NCBI GenBank assembly: GCA_002429085.1
Contig: DIYR01000109.1
Span: 1-6,451 of the forward strand
Direction of reading: 5' to 3'
Source of the DNA: Flavobacteriales bacterium UBA6049
Lineage (GTDB): Bacteria; Bacteroidota; Bacteroidia; Flavobacteriales_G; Salibacteraceae
Length of the DNA stretch: 6,451 nucleotides
This document shows, one piece after another, positions 1 through 6,451 of the stretch. The translations under genes and the position numbers were made by a program. Positions within the stretch are counted from its first letter, which is position 1, and every line of letters begins with the position of its first letter. The notes under the pieces were generated by a model. The model was not told where the DNA came from. It saw nothing but the letters and a program-made list of their open reading frames with translations, and made no database searches.

Positions 1-461
1 CCTAAAAGTAGTTGGCTCTTCCACTCTTTCTTGGTTAACCCAACATCTTCGATATACTGATGTAAATACCCCAATACTAAGTTCTGTGTAATCGTTCGTT
101 CCTTGAATTGAATAGACGATTCATATTTGAATCGCCCGAAACGGTCTTCATTTTCAGAAGTAGCAAAGGTCTCTTGTACACAATTAGTTAAGTAAAAAAT
201 ACTAGCTAGTCTATCTGTAGGCTGTTCCCCTGTAAGTTTATGATTCGGAATGTATTGGTGCGGATCTTCTCCTAAACCAATGGCACTGAAAAAATTATAG
301 CTAAGTGGCTGAGCATTTTCAATTCGATCCGAAAAAATGATGTCTGCCCTTTCTGCAGATTCTACGAATACTATCCGTTCTTCAGAATGATTTTGAACCA
401 AATCAAGGGTCCATTTAATAGGCTCGGCATAGGCCTCATTTTGTTCTATGTAAGCCTTCAT
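1..461 (-). CDS. Partial protein resembling the N-terminal domain of Bacteroidota polysaccharide deacetylases (DUF7033-like)
   Basis: An open frame runs from an ATG at 459-461 to the left edge (153 codons plus 2 bases) with no stop, so the C-terminus is missing. The protein begins MKAYIEQNEAYAEPIKWTLD and contains ADIIFSD (about residues 39-45), a predicted helix ASIFYLTNCVQE (86-97) and the segment DRFGRFKYESSIQFKE (105-120). This layout, an 'IFYL' helix followed by 'D-x-GRF-x-x-x-x-S', resembles the N-terminal domain that precedes the NodB-type deacetylase domain in many Bacteroidota proteins. The catalytic domain would lie outside the window, so enzyme activity cannot be confirmed. The usual acidic/aromatic 'S-R-Y-E-E' part of the helix appears here as TNCVQE. 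The start lies 3 nt after the stop of the glycosyltransferase gene, which suggests co-transcription. No Shine-Dalgarno sequence is visible. The family call is from memory and moderate; an unrelated hypothetical protein remains possible. Confidence 0.55.
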   Translation of the reverse strand, partial: MKAYIEQNEAYAEPIKWTLDLVQNHSEERIVFVESAERADIIFSDRIENAQPLSYNFFSAIGLGEDPHQYIPNHKLTGEQPTDRLASIFYLTNCVQETFATSENEDRFGRFKYESSIQFKERTITQNLVLGYLHQYIEDVGLTKKEWKSQLLL

Positions 462-464
462 GAT

Positions 465-1760
465 TTAACTCATTGATTCAAGAATAGATACTAGCTTCTT
501 GGTTTGCCCAAGTCTACTATAACTCTTAACAGCTTCATGATTAACTTGAACAGCACCTTTGTTTTTCCACAGATTATATATCTGTTTTAACTGAGCTTTT
601 ATTTGAGCTTTTTGTGCATAATCTGACATTGGTAAATGCTCGCAATCTCTCAAAATAGGTGCGGCATTACCATCGGTAGGACCAATTGCTAGAATTGGTC
701 TTCCAGTTGCCAAGTACTCAAAAATCTTTCCTGTTACAATAACTTTGTTATTCTGCGCCCTAGGAATAACAAATAATAAAGCTCCTGCTTTATTCATTCG
801 TTTCACGGCTTCTTTGTGCCCTACGAATCCAAACTGTTCAAATTTTCCTTTAAAAGTCGATTTCAGTTTTTCCTGAAGGATTGGTGCGGTGGTTCCTGTA
901 AATTTCAATTTAATTTTTTCGCCAAACTCTTTATCCTCTCCAATTAACTCCTGAATAGATTCCCACAACTCATCTATATCCTGACTCTCTAAAAAATTGC
1001 CAACATAGGTCAATTCAAAGTCAGATGACTGCTCATCAGCTGTTTCAAAATCATCACTATCGTACCCGTTGTAAATCACATCTACATTTGAGCTCACAAC
1101 ACTCAATTCTTCAACCAGTCCAGGGCTAACAGTAAGTACTTTATCTGCATTTCTAAGAACTTGATGCTCCAATGCCACATCTTTAGCATGTGCTCTTTTT
1201 GTTCTTGGCAAATATTGATTGTAGAAAATAGTACTCCATGGATCTCTAAAATCTGCAACCCAATTTAACTGCTGAATTTTGCTCTTGAGTTTATCTCCGA
1301 TTAAATGAGTACTATGTGGTGGACCTGTAGTTATAACAGTTTCAATCTTCTCTTCATTCACCAATTGAAGCGCTCGTTTATAAGCATAAATATTCCATCC
1401 CATTCGAGCATCTGGAATAAAAAAATTAGCTCTTACCCATAAGCCTAATTTCGAAATGAGAGACTTTTTCTTATGTAAATCTCCCATTCCTACAGGACTT
1501 TCATTTCCTTTTTTACCTTGAAGAAAATTGAATAACGAAAACGGTTCTAGAGTTGCTGTTCTTTCTACTCTTACAGAGCTTGGTATATCTTGAGCCAACG
1601 ATTCATCTTTTGATGAAAAGCTTCCATTCTCAACTGTTAACACTATTGGCTCCCAACCCAGCTGAACTAAGTATTTCACGAATTTTAACCAACGCTGAAC
1701 TCCTGGACCAGATCCTGGAGGCCAATAATATGTAACAACTAATACCTTTTTAGATTTCAT
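465..1760 (-). CDS. Glycosyltransferase, GT4-like (GT-B fold), cytoplasmic
   Basis: The product is 431 residues, full length for a GT4-type enzyme. It would transfer a sugar from a nucleotide donor to a lipid-linked or glycan acceptor at the inner face of the membrane. The N-terminal Rossmann-like half opens with a beta strand, VLVVTYYWPP, and a glycine-rich acceptor loop GSGPGVQRW (residues 16-24). It also has TTGPPHSTH (144-152) and VADFRDPW (168-175), both typical of Bacteroidota GT4 proteins. The C-terminal donor-binding half has YVGNF (252-256), GFVGHKEA (311-318) and KIFEYLATGRPIL (345-357), the last corresponding to the conserved C-terminal GT4 motif with its glutamate. There is no signal peptide or membrane segment. 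The ATG overlaps the stop of the upstream YfhO-family gene by 4 nt, which supports this start and translational coupling. The donor and acceptor sugars cannot be told from sequence. Confidence 0.9.
   Translation of the reverse strand: MKSKKVLVVTYYWPPGSGPGVQRWLKFVKYLVQLGWEPIVLTVENGSFSSKDESLAQDIPSSVRVERTATLEPFSLFNFLQGKKGNESPVGMGDLHKKKSLISKLGLWVRANFFIPDARMGWNIYAYKRALQLVNEEKIETVITTGPPHSTHLIGDKLKSKIQQLNWVADFRDPWSTIFYNQYLPRTKRAHAKDVALEHQVLRNADKVLTVSPGLVEELSVVSSNVDVIYNGYDSDDFETADEQSSDFELTYVGNFLESQDIDELWESIQELIGEDKEFGEKIKLKFTGTTAPILQEKLKSTFKGKFEQFGFVGHKEAVKRMNKAGALLFVIPRAQNNKVIVTGKIFEYLATGRPILAIGPTDGNAAPILRDCEHLPMSDYAQKAQIKAQLKQIYNLWKNKGAVQVNHEAVKSYSRLGQTKKLVSILESMS
680..700. repeat. Perfect 8-bp inverted repeat with 5-nt loop inside the glycosyltransferase gene
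   Basis: GACCAATT (680-687) and AATTGGTC (693-700) are exact reverse complements around GCTAG. The bases encode RPILAIGP in the conserved C-terminal motif of the glycosyltransferase. A hairpin is possible, but codon choice in a conserved motif is a sufficient explanation. Confidence 0.35.
1757..1760 (-). other. ATGA stop/start overlap between the YfhO-family gene and the glycosyltransferase gene
   Basis: On the minus strand the bases read ATGA. TGA (1757-1759) ends the membrane-protein gene and ATG (1758-1760) starts the glycosyltransferase. Such 4-nt overlaps usually mean co-transcription and reinitiation by the same ribosome. A purine-rich stretch, AAGAAAGAG, precedes the ATG. Confidence 0.85.
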
Positions 1761-4336
1761 GACTCTTTCTTAAAGCGTTGGAACAACATCAGTCCTCCAA
1801 GCACCAGAATAAGAATAGAGCTTGCATATGAAATACCTTCGCCTGTTGAATAACTAGCAGGCTCAAATTTAAACTCAATTGTATGCTCCCCAGCAGGTAC
1901 ATTCATCCCCCTTAATACGTAGTTTACTCTTACATGAGGAACAAGCTGCCCATCAATGTATGCATTCCAACCAGGATGATAGTATACCTCACTAAATACG
2001 GCAAAACCATCAGTGGCTGAATTACTAACGTATCTCATTCTGTTAAGTCTTTGATCAACCAACTCTATACTTCCAGATCCGAAGTTCTCTTGTACTTCAG
2101 TTCTAAATCGTTCATCAACTATTACAAGTGAAGATGGATCAAACTCGTTCAATGCGGTTATCTCATCATCAGCATTTGCTACCCATTTTATGCTTTGTAC
2201 AAACCAAGCATTACCTAAAGCCTTAGGATTAGATTGTACTTGTGCGTTCTGGCCTGGAGTAATGATGTACTTTGTATTCAACATGTTGAGTACATTCTGA
2301 TTGATATTCCCTGTAGCTCTGCTAATATGAAACTCAATCAATTCTTGATAGCGTTTAAGCTTAGCAGCATGATAGCCACCAACTCCTTTGTGAAAATATG
2401 CAGTTTGAGCAGTATTAAACGTATTCACCGCAAGATCAAGTACTCGATAATTCGTTAAACTATCAAGTGTGCTAAACATCACCTTATATTGCTCATTCTG
2501 ATCTAATCTAGGATTATCTGACTTAGCAATTTGCAGGTTTGTTTGAATCCGTGTTTGAATACTTGGGTTCGATTGGGCCTCTAGTTGCAAAATATTAAGG
2601 TCGACTTGTCTTGCTGGGTAAGGAGTCGCCTTTGTCTCTTTCTTCATCCAATTGGCTAATTCACCTCTTTCTTTTTCGCCATTGATGAATCGTTTATCTA
2701 CCGACCATAGATCAATTGTAACTAAGATTAACAAACCATATATTAAGTAATCACCCTTAACTCTTTTTAGCACATATAGCGCCAAACAAGCAATAGCAAG
2801 GATAATGAAACCTAAACTACGTAATAAGTCACTCTTAAATAAACTCACTCTTGCTACTTCTAACTCTCCAATCAACTGTTGAAATTGTGTTGCTTGCTGC
2901 GGGTTGTTAGCCATCTGAGATTGAAGCTGTATCATTTCTTGATCTCCGTGAAAATCGAAAAAACTCGTAGGACTCATCAAGAACAATAATAAGATCCCCA
3001 CGAATACACCAGAAGTCATTAGAATCTTTTTCTTCTGTTTTTGCCAAAATTCTTCATCTGTCATCAATTGATGCAAAAACAAAATAGCCATTAAAGGCAT
3101 GGTAAACTCAACAATAACTAGCCACATTGTAACAGTTCTAAACTTGTTATACATTGGGAAGTTATCGATAAACAAATCTGTGAGCCACATGAAATTTTTC
3201 CCCCATGCAAGCATCAACGCTAAAATTGTAACTGATACCAAAGGCCATTTTAACCAATGATTTACAGTTATAGCACCAAGCAAAAACAATAATGCAATGA
3301 TTGCACCCACATACACGGGACCCGAGGTAAAAGGCTGATTTCCCCAATAAGCATTAGATTGAGCTACATATTGTTTGAATTGACCGTTCACATCTTTCAA
3401 TGCATCAGGGTAAGCTCCTAGATTTCCCGTTGCTCCTCCTTTTGCATTAGCGAACACCAGTGACCAAGTCTCGCCAATTCCTTGACTCCAACTTGTTATG
3501 TAATCTTTGTCTAATGCACCACTTTGAGAAGACGCATTTGACTCTCCATTAACCATTTTGGTTAGCTCAGATTTTCCTCTTGTTGAACTTTGGGAATATT
3601 CATAAGTAGACCAAAGGTTTGTAACGTTAGTTCCTAATGCTAAAATACTTCCTACAACAAGAACCAATGCTGATTTCCAGATAGCATCGATTTCTTTATT
3701 CTGGATCAGTCTCACTAATGAGAAAATCGAAACAACACCAACCGTAATAGCCGTATAATAAGTTATTTGAAGGTGATTAGCCTTTATTTGAAGACTTAAA
3801 CCAACTGCAAATACCAGCAAGGACAACAGGTATTTTTTATTCCACAAATACACTATTCCTGCAATAATGAGTGGGATATAAGATACGGCATGAATCTTTG
3901 TATTGTGTCCAGCTTCTATGGAAACCATAAAAAATGATGAAAATGCAAATGATACAGCGCCTATTGCTCCTAAACCTGGCTTAACCTTTAGAGACATTAA
4001 CAAAATGTACATATTGATCATTAAAGCCAAAAAGTAGAATACCGGAGGTGGGAATACTTTACGTAACTCCAGAACACTAGCAATTAAATTACCGTTAGAT
4101 TTAGCACTGATCAAATATGCAGGCATTCCAGAAAAGGCACTCCAAGTCCATAGTGGATCCTGATCATATGCTTCTCTGAAATCTAAAATAGCTCGCGACA
4201 TACCAACCCATGAGATGATATCACCTTGTTTTAGCACATAGCCTTGGTATACCTTCGGAAAAAATCCTACACTTAAAACCACGAATAGCCCAATGGCTAG
4301 TAGGTGTGGCATCCATTTTTGTTTAAAACCATTCAT
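1757..4336 (-). CDS. YfhO-family polytopic membrane protein, probable GT-C-type glycosyltransferase
   Basis: The product is 859 residues, a usual length for the Bacteroidota branch of the YfhO family. I count about 14 hydrophobic segments: near residues 10-27, 97-117, 122-140, 151-165, 170-184, 190-210, 220-237, 340-359, 364-378, 402-424, 439-455, 507-523, 529-545 and a last one at 837-853 followed by a basic tail. The first large outer loop carries KQGDI (36-40) and WSAFSGMPAY (65-74), the position where GT-C enzymes hold catalytic acidic residues. Other family-like stretches are AGHNTK (142-147), YWGNQPFTSGPVYVGAI (330-346) and FPMYNKFRTVTMW (393-405). A periplasmic domain (about 546-836) contains GYHAAKLKRYQELIEFH (654-670) and YYHPGWNAYIDG (785-796), the latter a hallmark of the family. 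In Gram-positive relatives YfhO-type proteins take part in lipoteichoic acid glycosylation; the substrate in a Gram-negative is unknown. The neighbouring glycosyltransferase suggests an envelope glycan role. A Gln/Asn-rich loop (about 470-490) is also present. Confidence 0.88.
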   Translation of the reverse strand: MNGFKQKWMPHLLAIGLFVVLSVGFFPKVYQGYVLKQGDIISWVGMSRAILDFREAYDQDPLWTWSAFSGMPAYLISAKSNGNLIASVLELRKVFPPPVFYFLALMINMYILLMSLKVKPGLGAIGAVSFAFSSFFMVSIEAGHNTKIHAVSYIPLIIAGIVYLWNKKYLLSLLVFAVGLSLQIKANHLQITYYTAITVGVVSIFSLVRLIQNKEIDAIWKSALVLVVGSILALGTNVTNLWSTYEYSQSSTRGKSELTKMVNGESNASSQSGALDKDYITSWSQGIGETWSLVFANAKGGATGNLGAYPDALKDVNGQFKQYVAQSNAYWGNQPFTSGPVYVGAIIALLFLLGAITVNHWLKWPLVSVTILALMLAWGKNFMWLTDLFIDNFPMYNKFRTVTMWLVIVEFTMPLMAILFLHQLMTDEEFWQKQKKKILMTSGVFVGILLLFLMSPTSFFDFHGDQEMIQLQSQMANNPQQATQFQQLIGELEVARVSLFKSDLLRSLGFIILAIACLALYVLKRVKGDYLIYGLLILVTIDLWSVDKRFINGEKERGELANWMKKETKATPYPARQVDLNILQLEAQSNPSIQTRIQTNLQIAKSDNPRLDQNEQYKVMFSTLDSLTNYRVLDLAVNTFNTAQTAYFHKGVGGYHAAKLKRYQELIEFHISRATGNINQNVLNMLNTKYIITPGQNAQVQSNPKALGNAWFVQSIKWVANADDEITALNEFDPSSLVIVDERFRTEVQENFGSGSIELVDQRLNRMRYVSNSATDGFAVFSEVYYHPGWNAYIDGQLVPHVRVNYVLRGMNVPAGEHTIEFKFEPASYSTGEGISYASSILILVLGGLMLFQRFKKES

Positions 4337-4339
4337 GAG

Positions 4340-4347
4340 CTTCTTCC
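4340..4347 (-). promoter_or_regulatory. Possible Shine-Dalgarno-like purine tract before the YfhO-family gene
   Basis: The 14-nt gap before the membrane-protein ATG reads AACGGAAGAAGCTC on the coding strand. Its GGAAG core ends 6 nt before the ATG, a reasonable distance for ribosome binding. Bacteroidota generally rely little on Shine-Dalgarno pairing, so this may simply be a purine-rich leader. It is the only junction in the window with a candidate site. Confidence 0.3.
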
Positions 4348-4350
4348 GTT

Positions 4351-4632
4351 TTAGTCGATTTCTTCGAAATCTACAAATTCACCTTCGTCTGGACTAGGTT
4401 TTGTTTTGCTGATTTTAACGTTACCATCGTCTTTAATAACATCTTCTCTTCTGTCCTGTCTCTGCTGAAAATTGACATTTGCCTGATCTTGCATACGCTG
4501 ACCAGCTTTTCTTATTGCCCATTTGCCTAACCATGGAAGTATATATCTTCCGATGATTCTAAATCCCCAGAAAACAAGAAAAATAATGGCTAGTGTTCTC
4601 AGCAAGCCAACTACATCTGCAGTGTACGTCAT
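4351..4632 (-). CDS. DUF4834-like small membrane protein, function unknown
   Basis: This 93-residue protein has one hydrophobic helix near the N-terminus (about residues 7-27, LLRTLAIIFLVFWGFRIIGR), then a basic amphipathic stretch PWLGKWAIRKAGQRM (33-47). A polar Gln/Arg-rich linker (48-63) and an acidic tail ending EGEFVDFEEID (83-93) follow. One membrane helix, a positively charged flank and a terminal 'D/Y-V-D-F-E-E-I' tail are the pattern I associate with DUF4834, a family largely limited to Bacteroidota. The positive residues after the helix predict a short N-terminus outside and the long tail in the cytoplasm. The ATG directly follows the carB stop with no spacer, and the YfhO-family gene starts 14 nt after its own stop, so it is very likely in the same operon. 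No enzymatic motif is seen. The acidic tail could be a docking peptide, but that is only inference. Confidence 0.75.
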   Translation of the reverse strand: MTYTADVVGLLRTLAIIFLVFWGFRIIGRYILPWLGKWAIRKAGQRMQDQANVNFQQRQDRREDVIKDDGNVKISKTKPSPDEGEFVDFEEID

Positions 4633-4635
4633 CTA
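4630..4635 (-). other. TAGATG zero-spacing junction between carB and the DUF4834-like gene
   Basis: The carB frame ends CTA TAT TTA AGT AGA TAG, and ATG ACG TAC of the next gene follows immediately. With no spacer and no Shine-Dalgarno sequence, the downstream gene probably depends on ribosomes finishing carB. Confidence 0.8.
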
Positions 4636-6451
4636 TCTACTTAAATATAGATTTCTCTCTGAGTATACTTTCTTAAAGAATGGATCTCTCAAATGCTTAA
4701 TAAAGCGAATAGCTTCTCCCGTAGATTTCATCTCAGGACCTAATTCCTTATTTACATTCGGGAACTTATCAAATGAGAATACTGGAATCTTTATTGCAAA
4801 TCCTTCTCGTTTCGGATCGTATGTAAAGTCCGTTACCTTCGCTTCGCCCATCATTACTTTAGCAGCCCAATTCACATATGGTTGTTTGTAGGCTTTCGCA
4901 ATAAATGGTACTGTTCTAGACGCGCGTGGATTAGCTTCAATTACATATACAATTCCATCCTTCACAGCAAACTGAATATTGATTAGCCCTTTAGTTTTTA
5001 GAGCTACCGCAATCTTCTCCGTATATTCTTTGATTTGGTTGATCACATCCTCAGACATATCAAAAGCAGGAAGCACAGCATAGCTATCACCTGAGTGAAT
5101 GCCTGCTGGTTCAATGTGTTCCATAATTCCAATAATGATGGTGTCTTTTTCATCGCAGATAGCATCTGCTTCTGCTTCGATAGCACCATCTAAGAAATGA
5201 TCCAACAAGATTTTATTATCAGGCATGTCTCTCAAAATATTGATCACATGCTTTTCTAATTCATCTTCATTGATCACAATCTTCATGCTCTGCCCTCCAA
5301 GAACATAACTTGGGCGTACAAGCAATGGAAATCCTAGTTCACGTGATAGTTCAATCGCTTCATCAGCCGAATCAACTGAACCGTATTTTGGATATGGAAT
5401 ACCAAGATCTTTCAATAAGGTAGAGAATGTACCTCTATCTTCAGCCATATCAAGCGCTTCATAGCCTGTGCCAAAGATTTTGATTCCATAACGATTGAGC
5501 TTTTCAGCTAATTTCAACGCTGTTTGACCACCAAGCTGAACAATAACTCCTTCCGGTTTTTCATGCTCAATGATATCGTAAATGTGCTCCCAGAATACAG
5601 GCTCAAAGTATAGCTTATCAGCAATATCAAAATCAGTTGACACGGTCTCTGGGTTACAATTGATCATGATAGTCTCATAGCCACATTCTTTGGCCGCTAA
5701 TACTCCGTGTACACAACTGTAATCAAACTCAATCCCCTGTCCAATTCGGTTTGGCCCTGATCCCAGAATAACAACCTTCTTCTTGTCAGTAACTACACTT
5801 TCATTCTCATACTCAAATGTGCTGTAGTAATAAGGTGTTTCAGCCGGGAACTCTGCTGAACAAGTGTCTACCAATTTGTAGACACGATTGATATTTTGCT
5901 CTCTACGCTTAGCATGGACTTTACTTTCTAAGCACCCAAGTAAATGAGCAATTTGTCGATCGGCATACCCACGTTGTTTAGCTTCTAACATCAAGCTAGA
6001 TGGGATATCTTCAACGGTATGTTTTTGAATTGTTTTTTCTAATGAGATCAATTCTTCAATCTGGTGCAAGAACCATGGATCAATTTTCGTGATCTCACGA
6101 ATAGTTTTAAATGGAATACCCAGTTTAATGGCATCATACAAATGGAATAACCTATTCCAAGATGCATGTCCCAGGCTATGTAATATTTGATCCTGATCTC
6201 TCAGTTCTTTGCCATCAGCTCCAAGTCCATTACGGCCTATCTCTAATGACTGACAAGCTTTTTGTAAGGCTTCCTGGAAATTACGCCCGATACCCATCGC
6301 CTCTCCTACGGCCTTCATTTGCAAGCCTAAGCGAGTATCAGCTCCTTGGAATTTCTCAAAGTTCCAACGTGGTATTTTTACAATAACATAATCGATGGTA
6401 GGCTCAAAATAAGCCGAAGTAGTTTTAGTTACCTGGTTTTTCAGCTCATCC
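4633..6451 (-). CDS. carB: Carbamoyl-phosphate synthase large subunit, C-terminal part (5' end outside window)
   Basis: The frame is open to the right edge, giving 605 codons that begin DELKNQVTKTTSAYFEPTID. CarB uses ammonia from the glutaminase subunit, bicarbonate and two ATP to make carbamoyl phosphate for pyrimidines and arginine. Visible here are the end of the first ATP-grasp half (FEPTIDYVIVKIPRW, residues 15-29), the helical oligomerization region (about 85-185, with QIEELISLEK at 130-139) and VYKLVDTC (190-197). The complete second ATP-grasp half follows: GSGPNRIGQGIEFDY (230-244), NCNPETVSTD (264-273), GGQT (307-310), RPSYVLGG (379-386), HIEPAGIHSGDS (445-456) and EANPRASRT (505-513). 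Q493, E505 and N507 match the metal ligands Q829, E841 and N843 of E. coli CarB. The protein stops soon after GPEMKSTGEA (571-580), ending YSERNLYLSR. The roughly 140-residue MGS-like allosteric domain of E. coli CarB is therefore absent. Full length would be about 950 residues, which I recall as usual in Bacteroidota. A TTG at 6322-6324 is internal, not the start. Confidence 0.97.
   Translation of the reverse strand, partial: DELKNQVTKTTSAYFEPTIDYVIVKIPRWNFEKFQGADTRLGLQMKAVGEAMGIGRNFQEALQKACQSLEIGRNGLGADGKELRDQDQILHSLGHASWNRLFHLYDAIKLGIPFKTIREITKIDPWFLHQIEELISLEKTIQKHTVEDIPSSLMLEAKQRGYADRQIAHLLGCLESKVHAKRREQNINRVYKLVDTCSAEFPAETPYYYSTFEYENESVVTDKKKVVILGSGPNRIGQGIEFDYSCVHGVLAAKECGYETIMINCNPETVSTDFDIADKLYFEPVFWEHIYDIIEHEKPEGVIVQLGGQTALKLAEKLNRYGIKIFGTGYEALDMAEDRGTFSTLLKDLGIPYPKYGSVDSADEAIELSRELGFPLLVRPSYVLGGQSMKIVINEDELEKHVINILRDMPDNKILLDHFLDGAIEAEADAICDEKDTIIIGIMEHIEPAGIHSGDSYAVLPAFDMSEDVINQIKEYTEKIAVALKTKGLINIQFAVKDGIVYVIEANPRASRTVPFIAKAYKQPYVNWAAKVMMGEAKVTDFTYDPKREGFAIKIPVFSFDKFPNVNKELGPEMKSTGEAIRFIKHLRDPFFKKVYSERNLYLSR
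5864..5885. repeat. Perfect 8-bp inverted repeat with 6-nt loop inside carB
   Basis: GTGTCTAC (5864-5871) and GTAGACAC (5878-5885) are exact reverse complements around a 6-nt spacer, so the carB mRNA could form a short hairpin here. The bases encode the conserved peptide VYKLVDT, which may explain the symmetry. No T-tract follows on the transcribed side, so it is not a terminator. Confidence 0.4.

Noticed and set aside
680..700. 8-bp inverted repeat as a terminator or operator
   Set aside because: It lies in the middle of the glycosyltransferase gene, has no following T-tract, and matches chance expectation for the window length.
1553..1735. 60-codon plus-strand reading frame with a hydrophobic start
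   Set aside because: It is antisense to the N-terminal part of the glycosyltransferase; the apparent hydrophobicity reflects the complement of that gene's codons.
2234..2458. 74-codon plus-strand reading frame
   Set aside because: It is antisense to the periplasmic domain of the YfhO-family gene and has no family signature.
3162..3347. 61-codon minus-strand frame inside the YfhO-family gene
   Set aside because: It is out of frame within a long, well-supported coding region, and the cysteine-rich translation looks like a shadow.
4337..4350. Promoter or terminator in the gap between the DUF4834-like and YfhO-family genes
   Set aside because: Only 14 nt are available, too short for either; the gap is better read as a ribosome-binding leader.
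4523..4891. 122-codon plus-strand reading frame
   Set aside because: It lies antisense across the end of carB and the DUF4834-like gene, both strongly supported, and its translation shows no recognisable domain.
6322..6324. TTG as a start codon for a shorter CarB of 563 residues
   Set aside because: The same frame continues upstream to the window edge and encodes conserved CarB sequence (FEPTIDYVIVKIPRW), so the TTG is an internal leucine codon.
6162..6386. 74-codon plus-strand reading frame
   Set aside because: It is antisense to conserved carB sequence and has no recognisable features.

Overview
The window is a compact, single-direction stretch of chromosome from a member of the Bacteroidota. 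The evidence is a small DUF4834-type membrane protein, a Bacteroidota-style YfhO membrane protein, a CarB that ends without the C-terminal allosteric domain, AT-rich sequence, and mostly no recognisable Shine-Dalgarno sequences. A Cytophagales-like marine or soil lineage is my guess from overall protein style, but this is not proven.

All five genes lie on the minus strand, so transcription runs from high to low coordinates. In that order they are: the C-terminal 605 codons of carB (large subunit of carbamoyl-phosphate synthase, cut by the right edge); a 93-residue DUF4834-like membrane protein; an 859-residue YfhO-family polytopic membrane protein, a probable GT-C-type glycosyltransferase; a 431-residue GT4-like cytoplasmic glycosyltransferase; and the N-terminal 153 codons of a protein resembling the N-terminal domain of Bacteroidota polysaccharide deacetylases, cut by the left edge.

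The junctions are extremely tight: stop directly followed by start (TAGATG), a 14-nt gap, a 4-nt ATGA overlap, and a 3-nt gap. This suggests one transcript with coupled translation. No intergenic stretch exceeds 14 nt, so there is no room for a separate promoter, terminator, RNA gene or riboswitch outside coding sequence. I see no mobile element, tRNA, rRNA, CRISPR array or long repeat.

Functionally, carB supplies carbamoyl phosphate for pyrimidine and arginine synthesis. The three downstream genes look like a cell-envelope glycan module: a membrane glycosyltransferase-like protein, a cytoplasmic glycosyltransferase and a putative glycan deacetylase. The link between carB and the glycan genes is probably conserved neighbourhood and co-transcription rather than a shared pathway. 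I found no clearly new system. The points most worth a second look are the shortened CarB, the tightly coupled DUF4834 gene of unknown function, and the undefined substrate of the YfhO/GT4/deacetylase-like trio.
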